64,000 nt of DNA from Bufo bufo (Eukaryota; Chordata; Amphibia; Anura; Bufonidae): contig NC_053391.1 in NCBI RefSeq assembly GCF_905171765.1, forward strand, positions 147,682,917 to 147,746,916, read 5' to 3'. Shown here piece by piece: positions 21,656 through 32,172 of the stretch. Numbering within the stretch: the stretch's first letter is position 1; each line of letters opens with the position of its first letter. A program made the translations under genes and the position numbers. A model generated the notes under the pieces. That model ran no database searches. It was not told where the DNA came from and saw only the letters and a program-made list of their open reading frames with translations.

Positions 21656-23686
21656 ACGGCCACTGCTGCAGGGAGTCTGTGCTTATGTGCACTCCCGGGC
21701 CCCAGAGAGGCCGGTGCTTTGTCCTATAGTATGCAAGCACGACCACTGCTGGATTACAGGGTGGTCGTAACCATGGAAATGAGCAGTGTATATAATGTGA
21801 TGGGAAAAGGTACTGCCTCTAGCTTGAAAAAAGACTTTTAGTAATATTGTATAATTAATTTAACTTTAGGAAGTTTAGAAATGTTATTAATAAAATATAT
21901 TTATGTTCTATCAATCTAAGGCTCTTATGTTAGTCAGGTGTTGCTGTGTGTTCGCTGCTTTGCCGCTTCATGCTGTCATCCATGAAGGAGGTTCTGATTA
22001 AGGCTACATTCGCAAGACTGTAGTGTTTTGCGGATCCGCAGCACACGGATACCGGCCGCGTGTGTTCCACAATTTGCACATGGTCTTTTTCTGAGGACAG
22101 ATTCATGGATTTCCTATTATTGAAAGCATACGTTTTCCAGTTATTGCACGTTTACTTAGGACGCATCAGGATGTCGTCCGCTCCGGCAGCATTCCACTTT
22201 GTAACATCAAATCTGCTTTATGTATCTAAGCAGCCTGGTCATTGATGTAATTGTGAGAAAAAGCCTGATATTACCATTTTACTACAGGAAATGTGTTATT
22301 ACTGTATATTGGTCGTATGAAGGAGTCGGACCTTTGGAGTACCGACTCCACAGCGAGGCAGTGTCAATGGCGAGCAGGTAAACGGAAGAGAACGCAAACA
22401 TCTGATCGGCGGTGGTGACGGCAGATCTGATATTGATGGGTCATCAGTATAACAGAAGGGGACAACGCCTTTAACTTTGTCTACATGATAGATTCCATTT
22501 GCTGAAGTAAGACAACCCCTTTAAGTTCTTTTAACAGCAACTGTGAAAATTGCAAAAAGTCCCCCCCAACTGATGTTTCAGCGAGCTAGACAATGGACTC
22601 TTGCTTGATCATGTATTAAAACCTCAAGACTGCAAAATTTCGCCATAAACGTACATCAAAACTTGACCGCCGCTCTCGCAATGTGAGCCTAATTATTGCT
22701 TCTAGAGGGGAATGTGGTGTATATGACGCAGACCCCATTCGTACAGATGTACAATGGAGCCTCCTATACTCATGTTACTGATGCCCTGTAGCCTGCCTTG
22801 CCTATTAAAATAGTCATACTTACCTGATCCTCTCATTCCTCCTTTTTCTGCTCCCCAGCTTGTTTTCTTCCATCCCCAAGCGACACGTCATTGCTGAAGC
22901 CAATTATTGGCTGCAGTGGTGTAAGTGACTGTGCCCATACGGGGACCAGACTATGGAGGAATGGGAGCCAGCATGCAGGACAGGAGCAGGTAAGTATGAA
23001 GGCCACAAGGTATAGGTAGCATGAGTGTCATTGCCACAAAACCCCTTCAGGATGCACATAGTGGATGAGACCTGACATCTCATGTCCACTTCACTTATTC
23101 GGGGCTGAAATTCACCTGCTGTGAGGATATTGAAATCCGCAGAATGTCAATTGTTAGCGCAGATTTCACGCTTTGCAATGCAAAGGATAAGATCAGGGAA
23201 AAACTGCATCAAAATCCACAGATATTCAACACACACGGATTTTGGTGCTGAAATGCAGAGGAATTCACAAAGTGGAGACGAATAGGACATTGGGGTTGTG
23301 CCGTGCTACAATATTTGACTTATGGTCAGGATAGGTCATCAATATCAGATGGGGGGGGGGTCTGACTCCTGGCGCCCCGGCTGATCAGCTGTTTGAAGCG
23401 GTAGTGACATTCGAGTGAATGCTGCTTCCTCTTCCAAATTACTGGTGCGTCATCTCCTTTGCATCAGCGGCGCATTGTAATTACAGTACATTCACCTCAA
23501 TGGGACAAACTGTTGTAATTACGGAACATTGTGCGACCTTTACAAGAGAGAGCGTTTTCCTTATCACAACTCAGGAGGCAGTAGAAGGATGAAACTGAGC
23601 ATGTGCGGCCTTCTCAGTGAGCAGGACAAAGGAAGAAGAAAAAGGACACAGCAGGTGGCGCTATACAGCTAGCTTTCATTGAATAA

Positions 23687-24184
23687 GGCTACTTTCACAC
23701 TTGAGTTCGGGGTTCCGCTTGTGAGCTCCGTTTGAAGGCTCTCACAAGCGGCCCCGAACGCATCCGTCCAGCCCCAATGCAGTCTGACTGGATGCGGATC
23801 CGCTCAGAATGCCTCAGTTTGGCTCCGCTTGGCCTCCGTTCCGCTCAGCAGGCGGACACCCGAATGCAGCTTGCAGCGTTCGGGTGTCCGCCTGGCCGTG
23901 CAGAGCCAAACGGATCCTTCCAGACTTACAATGTAAGTCAATGGGGACGGATCAGTTTGAAGTTGACACAATATGGTGCAATTTTCAAACTGATCCGTCC
24001 CCCATTGACTTTCAGTGCAAAGTCTGGACGGATCCGTCTGACTAACTTTCACACTTAGATTTTTTTGTGAAATATAATGCAGACGGATCCGTTCTGAACG
24101 GATACCATCGTTTGCATTATAGGAGCGGATCCGTCTGTGCAGACACCAGACGGATCCGCTCTGAACGCAAGTGTGAAAGTAGCC
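23687..24184. mobile_element. Foldback MITE with TAA target duplication (Harbinger-like)
   Basis: Terminal inverted repeats GGCTACTTTCACACTT and AAGTGTGAAAGTAGCC, flanked by TAA at 23684-23686 and 24185-24187. The interior is dense in GGATCCGTC motifs and internal foldbacks, such as CAAACTGATCCGTCCCCATTG arms cut to about 19 bp around 23945-24008. The three open frames on both strands between 23732 and 24058 translate this repeat. Confidence 0.85.
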
Positions 24185-24433
24185 TAACTTGGTGGCTATG
24201 CTAAATCTTTAATTACATGCAATTACAAAAGTGTTCAGATCCTGCTGCTGGTTTGAAAACTGTAGATTATTTTTTGTGGGACAACCCCTTTAAAGAATTG
24301 ACATCCAGAGAACATAAGAAGACGTTTCGGTATTATAACCTTTATCAAGTTGTACCTGGTAGAGGAAGGCTGGAGAGATTACCCTGGAAGGACTATACTC
24401 TGCACTTATGATTCTTTTGCCACCCGCAAAGGC

Positions 24434-25630
24434 TTAAAGGGGTTGTCCATGTGACCTGTGGCGGGAAGCATACTTAGGGGCTATTCATGTGACAGTATTT
24501 TCAGTCCACACCTGATCTGCATTTTTGCAGGTCGCACGCTAACCCATTCACTTCAATAGGGCCACAAAAAATGTAGACAGCACACCGCGTGCCGTCTGCA
24601 TCCGTGTGTCCATTCTGTGATCCAGCACAAAAGATAGAACATGTCCTATTTTCTCAAAGGATAGTCATTATTACTAGAGATGAGCGAATTTCATATTTTA
24701 AAATTTGTTCACGCTTCGTTTACTGGTAAAAGGTAAATTTCGTTATGGATTCCGTTACCATGGACCATAGTTCAATTCTATGACTGAATGCATAACAAAG
24801 GCATTCCGTTATTCATTCCGTCATAATAGTCTGTGGGCTGCAAAAACTGATTCATCCCGTTTCCTTTATGCAGGCCATAGACTTCTATTATGACGGTATG
24901 CATCTGAAGGCATTCCGTTGTGCATTCCGTAATAGAATTGCGTTATGGTCCATGGTAACGGAATCCATAACGCAATTCACCTTTTACCAGTAAACGAAGC
25001 GTGAACTAATTTCATAAAATTCGCTCATCAATTTCAGGAATTCGCTCATCTCTAATTATTACAGTGGGACCCGTGAAAAGTATGGGATGCACAAGGACCA
25101 CATCCGTGTTTTGCAGGACCGCAAAATGGATACGGTTGTGTGAATAGCCCATTAGGCTCTCTTCACAGAATTTGTTAAAAATAGCAGAGAAGAAAGACCC
25201 GCATGCAGAATTATTTTCTTTGCTAAAAAATGATCCTCCCGAACGGATCCCAGTGGGTCTGTTCGGCTCCATTTGCTTCAGTTTTATTGTTCTGCTCCTA
25301 TAAGGGAGCAAAAGAATAAACGTAACAAACGCTGATGTGAAAGAGGCCTGGTCTGGTCCTGGCTTCCAAGCTGTCTTCACTGCACTTCTGTTCCTCACAT
25401 ACAGACTTCCTGCATGTACTGGGTATGGACTGACCTCAGTGGTGACATGTCCCCAAGCAGCACATTACAAGTCACTGATGTGGTCAGTCATTGGCTGCAT
25501 TGACGAACATGACCCTGTCCATGTAGGAAGTTTACATGTGGGGGCTGAAAGTGCAGTGAAAACAGCCCAGGAGCCATGGAGCAGGTAAGTATGCTTTTTT
25601 TTTCATAGGCGATGGACAACCCCTTTTAAC
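24434..25630. mobile_element. T2-type TTAA MITE carrying a nested hAT-like element
   Basis: Left end TTAAAGGGGTTGTCC (24434), right end GGACAACCCCTTTTAA (to 25630), both next to TTAA. The distance is long because an hAT-like foldback (24675-25054) sits inside. The pairing of these two ends is inferred from their sequence and orientation. Confidence 0.5.
24675..25054. mobile_element. hAT-like foldback MITE with 8-bp duplication
   Basis: Starts TAGAGATGAGCGAATTT and ends AATTCGCTCATCTCTA, with an exact 8-bp flank ATTATTAC at 24667-24674 and 25055-25062. The arms (TTCACGCTTCGTTTACTGG, GGTAACGGAATCCATAACG) are extensively complementary. The right end carries a partial duplication of the terminus (AATTCGCTCATC twice). 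Confidence 0.9.
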
Positions 25631-26068
25631 CTCTTGCTGGTGACCTGCAAACTAACAAAAAAGAAAACCCTCAGTCCACAATCACACCCACTTAGATATC
25701 ATGCAGAACAAAGCTGCACATACATCACAAATACTTAAATGGGATAGGCATAAGGCCATCCTTCATATAAGATAGGGCCAGGGGCTATTCATAGTATTCA
25801 GTATATTGGGCAGACTAGATGGACCAAATGGTTCTTATCTGCCGACACATTCTATGTTTCAAGGTTACATAAGATACATCATTATTCACCTGAAGATGTG
25901 CCAGAAAGTGGTCACAGGGCTGGTACGTGTGTGCTATTGTGGTCTCTTCTTGCACTGATCTGCAGGAAGAGAGAACCGTACCATGTGGACTCTCTAGGTT
26001 GTGCCAATGCTGGGTGCTGAGAAAATGTGCCTATCACTAAATCTTATTACTTGTCATTTTATTTTCAG

Positions 26069-26193
26069 ACATGGCTGACTCCGGGAGCTTTGCTGCATCT
26101 CGCTCTCGTCGAGAAAAAACAGAGAAAAAGGGCCGTAAAGAAGCCTTAGAGAGACTGAGAAAAGCAAAATCTGGTGAAAAAGTCAAATATGAG
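26069..26193 (+). CDS. POLA1: POLA1 exon 2
   Basis: 125 bp after a TTTTATTTTCAG acceptor. It encodes [20 protein letters not shown] and on to the basic segment [14 protein letters not shown], and ends exactly on a Glu codon before GTAAAC. The Ser-rich start followed by a charged [18 protein letters not shown] stretch is the conserved N-terminus of vertebrate POLA1 (mammals have EALERLKKAKAGEKYKYE, from memory). This region precedes the primase- and partner-binding N-terminal segments and is largely disordered. A TTAA MITE begins only 10 bp past the donor. The ATG at 26071 is internal, since the splice acceptor lies directly before it. Confidence 0.93.
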
Positions 26194-26203
26194 GTAAACT
26201 ATT

Positions 26204-27156
26204 TTAACCACCTAACCGTTTTGCCACAGTCCAGCTCCAGCAGTGGGAAAAGTAGCTAACTGGAGGGACGAGAGGGCTGCTTTAGATGCTGCTATCTCCT
26301 GAATAGTAGCAGCTAGAAACATGCAACTGGTCTTGTTTAAAACTGACATTCCAGGCTTTCATACAAGACCAAAGACAGCTAAAGTGCAAGCAACAGAGGA
26401 GAAATCACTGTTAGACCCCTTACAGACGAGCGTGTCCGGATTAGTTCCGGATGCGTTGCGAATGTGTTAAGTGAAAAATGTGCAATTTCGCCAGCAAGGT
26501 CATTCAGTTTTGCCTGCGATCGCGTTCAGTTGTTTAGTTTTTATCGCACAGGTGCAATGCGTTTTGCACGTGCGTGATAAAAAACTGAATGTGTACACAC
26601 AACATTTCTTAGCAACCATCTGTAAAAAACACATTGCATCCGCACTTGTTTACGGATGCGATTCTCACGCTGCTTCATTCACTTCTGTGGGGCCAGCGTT
26701 GCGAGAATATCGCAGAATATAGAACATGCTGCGATTTTCACGCAATGCACAAGTAATGAGTGAAAACCAATGCAGATGTACACAGCCCCATTGAAATGAA
26801 TGGGTCCGGGTTCCGTGCAGGCGCATCACGCATTGCACCCTCGCAGAATACTTGCTCGTGTGAAAGGCGCCTTAGAAATCGAGTTGGGAATAATTGCGGG
26901 TAAAACTTGCTTTTTCTTTCACTTTCAGCTGCATTCACAGCATCCCGGTTTTCTATCAGTGATATCTTCCCCTGTACTGAACATATTGCTGTCATTCTAG
27001 TATTGTCTGGAATGTCAGCTTTCGAACAAGACCAGTTGCATGTTTCTAGCTGCTACCATTCAGAAGATAGCAGCATCTAAAGCAGCCGCCCCCCTCCAGG
27101 TAGCTACTTTTCCCACTGCCCTGCGCTAGACTCGGGCAAAACAGTTAGGTGGCTAA
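26204..27156. mobile_element. Foldback TTAA MITE beside the exon 2 donor
   Basis: Left end TTAACCACCTAACCGTTTTG (26204), right end GGCAAAACAGTTAGGTGGCTAA (22 bp to 27156, with the target now CTAA). Arms of about 170 bp stay complementary, for example GGTCTTGTTTAAAACTGACATTCC near 26329 against GGAATGTCAGCTTTCGAACAAGACC near 27010 (24-25 bp blocks, imperfect). A TTA-flanked MITE is nested at 26414-26871. The TTAACCACCT start resembles the piggyBac ends elsewhere in the window. Confidence 0.8.
26414..26871. mobile_element. Nested MITE with TTA duplication
   Basis: Flanked by TTA at 26411-26413 and 26872-26874. Imperfect terminal repeats: GACCCCTTACAGACGAGCG at the left, CTCGTGTGAAAGGCGCC at the right. 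It is rich in internal inverted GATGCG/CGCATC and AACTGAA/TTCAGTT pairs. Same general type as the element at 12462-12778. Confidence 0.7.
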
Positions 27157-27911
27157 GCGCGCTGCGTGTTACTGGGTTTCTTTGTGCTGCTGTCAAAGTT
27201 GTCCTTGACGATGAGGTAGCCAAACTAAGGCATTAGGTTTCTGTATACGCTAAATCCATAATAAATAAATCCGTTAAAATAAAGCAGGCACATCTAGAAA
27301 AGGTAGAAGCTGTTACCTTTAGGCCTCTTTCACACAAACGATACGGGTGCGTTCAGTGAAACTCCCACCATTTCGCAAGCAGGTTCATTCAGTTTTGTCT
27401 GCGATTGTGTTCAGTGTTTGTTTTTTCTGTGTGGGTCCAATCAGTTTTGATGCGTTTTTCATAAGTGTGACAAAAAAACGTAATGCTCACACTGGTGTCA
27501 TGGCTTCCATTTATCTCAGAAACCATGATGCTGTGCTGGATCTCCACTTAGAAGAAAGTAGGGGCTATACTCGAAGGCTTTATACCAAACACAATGCTGG
27601 CTTTCAAGATAGCTACGCAGTGGTGCTTATTTTAACACTGATTAATAAATTACAAAAGTGGATTATTCACTTAATATTTAGTGTATTAACCCATTCTTTG
27701 TTCTAACCGGGCGTTTTATGTTGGATGGAGGTATGCAGTCTGCTTGACAGAACCAGAGTACTGCTATGGGGTATTTTCTGCCAAGGTTTCTCTTTCCAAA
27801 AGTGATGGAAACCCTACTGGAGGCGGTGGACGCTTCTGTATATAGAGACTAACGCACATGCTTCTTACCATCTCCATGGACGTGTTCAGCATTTATCTGT
27901 TTTGCTGTTAG

Positions 27912-28008
27912 GTGGAAGAAATGGCAAGCATTTATGAAGAGGTGGATGAGGACTCCTACTCGAGGATAGTCCGTGAACGCCAAGATGATGACTGGATAGT
28001 GGATGATG
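27912..28008 (+). CDS. POLA1: POLA1 exon 3
   Basis: 97 bp from the acceptor AG at 27910-27911 to a consensus donor GTAAGT at 28009. It encodes [20 protein letters not shown] then [12 protein letters not shown], ending one base into a codon. The block [19 protein letters not shown] is the most conserved part of the POLA1 N-terminus ([10 protein letters not shown] in mammals). Phase matches exon 2 (phase 0 in) and exon 4 (phase 1 out). A 59-bp direct repeat begins 5 bp inside the intron. Confidence 0.95.
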
Positions 28009-28013
28009 GTAAG

Positions 28014-28546
28014 TAAATTCTAGTTACTATAGGGGTGCATGTTCTGAACTTTTCTACTGGACTGATAGAGAGATTCACACAGGTTTTTGCTCTTGCTATT
28101 TGACCTCATTGTGGTCTGTTTTTATTCATTTAGTGGTCTTACCTTATCTGACGTTCTCTTCATGTTATTTATAAGTGCACATTTTGTTTAGCTGGGTTAT
28201 ATTGCATGTCCTTATTCAGTGGATTCTGCATGTGTTGGTGACGCTATATTTTTGCACCGACATGCTGTTTATATTGTATACAATTTTTAATGTGTTTGTT
28301 TGTTTTGTGTGTCTAATAAACTTTACATATATTTTTACCTATAGCGATTGTTGGATAGGCATTCATATAGGGTGGTTCTTGTGACTCTTCCTTGGGTCGG
28401 ATTTGTGTTGTACTATTTTTTAACCACCCTTTTGCACTCTTCAGACTAATTGTATTTATTGGTGTGCCCCCTCTTTCCACATTCATTTAAATTCTAGTTA
28501 CTATAGGGGTACATGTTCTGAACTTTTATACTGGACTGATAGAGAG
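28014..28546. repeat. 59-bp direct repeats flanking a 415-bp segment
   Basis: Copies 28014-28072 and 28488-28546 (starting TAAATTCTAGTTACTATAGG) differ at only two or three sites. The segment between (28073-28487) is T-rich with no recognised terminal repeats. This could be a tandem duplication, a recombination product or an unusually long target duplication. Confidence 0.8.
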
Positions 28547-28952
28547 GAGAAACTTCTGCTTCAAGGACTGGGCCCAAAAATTTCCTGAATGTCCAGGCAA
28601 ATTTTTGTGAATTTGTGCGCGTGGTGGTTTAGTGACCCTACCTTTTTTTTTTTTTTATTTGTTTGACTACCAAAATAATTTATTTTTTATTTTTTACTTG
28701 ACACTTGGGACTTATTAGAATGTTTTTTTAGAGATTTTTTTTTCCCTTTGTTTAGGTTTCATTTGGAGGAAAACCGCTAATTATTATTAAAAAATAATTA
28801 TTTTTAATTATATATTTTTATTAAATATTTAAACTGACAGAAATTAATTATTGCAATGGGTTCCCTATTTTGTGACACATGTATAGGTTTGAGCGAACGG
28901 GGTGACTGTTTGTTTCTGCTAGTGACCACATTTTTATTTATTTTTTAATTTG

Positions 28953-29010
<58 letters not shown>

Positions 29011-29063
29011 TTTTTTACTTATAGTTTTTTTTATTTTTGGCACATATGTACCCCAGGAGGTCA
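28547..29063. repeat. AT-rich intron sequence with (TA)n microsatellite
   Basis: An uninterrupted (TA)n run lies at about 28959-29004, flanked by T-rich tracts. Nothing else is recognised. Confidence 0.85.
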
Positions 29064-29599
29064 TTAACCACCTCAGCCCCCAGTGCTTAAACACCCTGAA
29101 AGACCAGGCCACTTTTTACACTTCTGACCTACACTACTTTAACCGTTTATTGCTCGGTCATGCAACTTACCACCCAAATTAATTCTACCTCCTTTTCTTC
29201 TCACTAATAGAGCTTTCATTTGGTGGTATTTCATTGCTGCTGACATTTTTACTTTTTTTGTTATTAATTGAAATTTAACGATTTTTTTGCAAAAAAAGGA
29301 CATTTTTCACTTTCAGTTGTAAAATTTTGCAAAAAAAAACGGCATCCATATATAAATTTTGCTCTAAATTTATTGTTCTACATGTCTTTGATAAAAAAAA
29401 AAATGTTTGGGTAAAAAAAAAAATGGTTTGGGTAAAAGTTATAGCGTTTACAAACTATGGTACAAAAATGTGAATTTCCGCTTTTTGAAGCAGCTCTGAC
29501 TTTCTGAGCACCTGTCATGTTTCCTGAGGTTCTACAATGCCCAGACAGTACAAACACCCCACAAATGACCCCATTTCGGAAAGTTCACACCCTAAGGTA

Positions 29600-31360
29600 T
29601 TCGCTGATGGGCATAGTGAGTTCATAGAACTTTTTATTTTTTGTCACAAGTTAGCGGAAAATGATGATTTTTTTTTTTTTTCTTACAAAGTCTCATATTC
29701 CACTAACTTGTGACAAAAAATAAAAAGTTCTATGAACTCACTATGCCCATCAGCGAATACCTTGGGGTCTCTTCTTTCCAAAATGGGGTCACTTGTGGGG
29801 TAGTTATACTGCCCTGGCATTCTAGGGGCCCAAATGTGTGGTAAGGAGTTTGAAATCAAATTCTGTAAAAAATGACCTGTGAAATCCGAAAGGTGCTCTT
29901 TGGAATATGGGCCCCTTTGCCCACCTAGGCTGCAAAAAAGTGTCACACATCTGGTATCTCCGTACTCAGGAGAAGGTGGGGAATGTGTTTTGGGGTGTCA
30001 TTTTATATATACCCATGCTGGGTGAGAGAAATATCTTGGCAAAAGACAACTTTTCCCATTTTTTCTATACAAAGTTGGCATTTGACCAAGATATTTAACT
30101 CACCCAGCATGGGTATATGTAAAAAGACACCCCAAAACACATTCCTCAACTTCTCCTGAATACAGAGATACCAGATGTGTGACACTTTTTTGCAGCCTAG
30201 GTGGGCAAAGGGGCCCATATTCCAAAGAGCACCTTTCGGATTTCACAGGTCATTTTTTACAGAATTTGATTTCAAACTCCTTACCACACATTTGGGCCCC
30301 TAGAATGCCAGGGCAGTATAACTACCCCACAAGTGACCCCATTTTGGAAAGAAGAGACCCCAAGGTATTCGCTGATGGGCATAGTGAGTTCATGGAAGTT
30401 TTTATTTTTTGTCACAAGTTAGTGGAATATGAGACTTTGTATGAAGAAAAAAAAAAAAAAAAAAAATCATCATTTTCCACTAACTTGTGACAAAAAAGAA
30501 AAAATTCTAGGAACTCGCCATGCCCCTCACGGAATACCTTGGGGTGTCTTCTTTCCAAAATGGGGTCACTTGTGGGGTAGTTATACTGCCCTGGCATTTT
30601 CCAGGGGCCCTAATGTGTGGTAAGTAGGTAAATGACCTGTGAAATCCGAAAGGTGCTCTTTGGAATGTGGGCCCCTTTGCCCACCTAGGCTGCAAAAAAG
30701 TGTCACACATCTGGTATCTCCGTACTCAGGAGAAGGTGGGGAATGTGTTTTGTGGTGTCATTTTACATATACCCATGCTGGGTGAGAGAAATATCTTGGC
30801 AAAAGACAACTTTTCCCATTTTTTTATACAAAGTTGGCATTTGACCAAGATATTTATCTCACCCAGCATGGGTATATGACACCCCAAAACACATTCCTCA
30901 ACTTCTCCTGAATACAGAGATACCAGATGTGTGACACTTTTTTGCTGCCTAGGTGGGCAAAGGGGCCCAAATTCCTTTTAGGAGGGCATTTTTAGACATT
31001 TGGATACCAGACTTCTTCTCACGCTTTGGGGCCCCTAAAATGCCAGGGCAGTATAAATACCCCACATGTGACCCCATTTTGGAAAGAAGACACCCCAAGG
31101 TATTCAATGAGGGGCATGGCGAGTTCATTGAAAAAAAATTTTTTTGGCACAAGTTAGCGGAAATTGATTTTTTTGATTTTGTTCTCACAAAGTCTCCCTT
31201 TCCGCTAACTTGGGACAAAAATTTCCATCTTTCATGGACTCAATATGCCCCTCAGCGAATACCTTGGGGTGTCTTCTTTCCAAAATGGTGTTATTTGTGG
31301 GGTGTTTGTACTGCCCTGGCCTTTGAGGGTCTCCGCAATCATTACATGTATGCCCAGCAT
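29600..31360. repeat. Alternating inverted-module chain of element B
   Basis: Same alpha (ACTAACTTGTGACAAA arms around poly(A/T)) and beta (CATGCTGGGTGAGA arms) centres as in element D. There are five centres, spaced about 330-395 bp. Short open frames on both strands are all translations of the inverted segments. Confidence 0.85.
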
Positions 31361-32172
31361 TAGGAGTTTCTGCTATTCTCCTTATATTGAGCATACGGGT
31401 AATGAGATTTTTTTTTTCCGTTCAGCCTCTGGGCTGAAAGAAAAAAATGAACGGCACAGATTTCTTCATTCGCATCGATCAATGTGGATGAAAAAATCTC
31501 TGCCAAAAAAAGAAAAAGGAGGGGAAAGGCGTCTGCCAGGACATAGGAGCTCCGCCCAACATCCATACCCACTTCAGCTCGTATGCCCTGGCAAACCCGA
31601 TTTCTCCATTCACATCAATCGATGTGGATGAATAAATCATTGCCGGGATTTTTTTTTTTTATATATACAAAGTGTTTGCCAAAGTATATGAACACCGCCA
31701 CCTCCTCAGCTCATATGCCTCGGCAAACATATCTTTTACTGCAGAGGAGAAATCTCGTCTTGCAGCGCCGCATACACCGACTTGCGTGTAATCTGACAGC
31801 AGCGCAATGCTTCTGTCCGAATGCACATCAGTGCTGCAGCTGGTCGATCGGTTGGTCCACCTGGAAGGTAAAAAAAACAAAACAAAAAAGAAAAAACCAG
31901 GCCGCAAAGCAATAACTTTATTAACTTTAGAACAGAACATATTAACTTTTTTTAACTTTTTTACTTACCGGTAATTTCTTTTTTGTTTAGTTTTTTTTAC
32001 CTTTATAGAACAAACCTCTCCTTCCCCATGGGACAATGTGCAAAGCGCAAATCGCCCAAAGATGTGGCGAAGTACGTTATGCACTTTATCCCAGGTGAAA
32101 GGAGAGGTTTGCAGCAGCTGAGAGTAAAATGGCCCTAATAGCCCTGTGTGCCTGTCCTGTGAGATGCATTCC

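Larger units (their letters stand above)
20224..26068 (+). other. POLA1: POLA1 intron 1
   Basis: 5.8 kb, GT at 20224 and AG at 26067-26068. Filled by MITEs listed separately. The stretches 21656-23686 and 25063-26040 hold only scattered short repeat pieces, such as a T2-type end at about 22510-22524 (ACAACCCCTTTAA). No coding exon or RNA gene was recognised. The longer open frames lie within repeats or unconserved sequence. Confidence 0.8.
26194..27911 (+). other. POLA1: POLA1 intron 2
   Basis: 1.7 kb, more than half of it a foldback MITE (26204-27156) with another MITE nested inside. The rest (27157-27911) contains one MITE-like end (CCTCTTTCACACAAACGATAC, 20 bp from about 27325) and otherwise no recognised feature. 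The acceptor is TTTTGCTGTTAG. Confidence 0.8.

Noticed and set aside
26071..26259. Stand-alone 62-residue gene starting at 26071
   Set aside because: It is POLA1 exon 2 read through its donor into the intron; the acceptor AG lies immediately before the ATG and exon 1 joins in phase.
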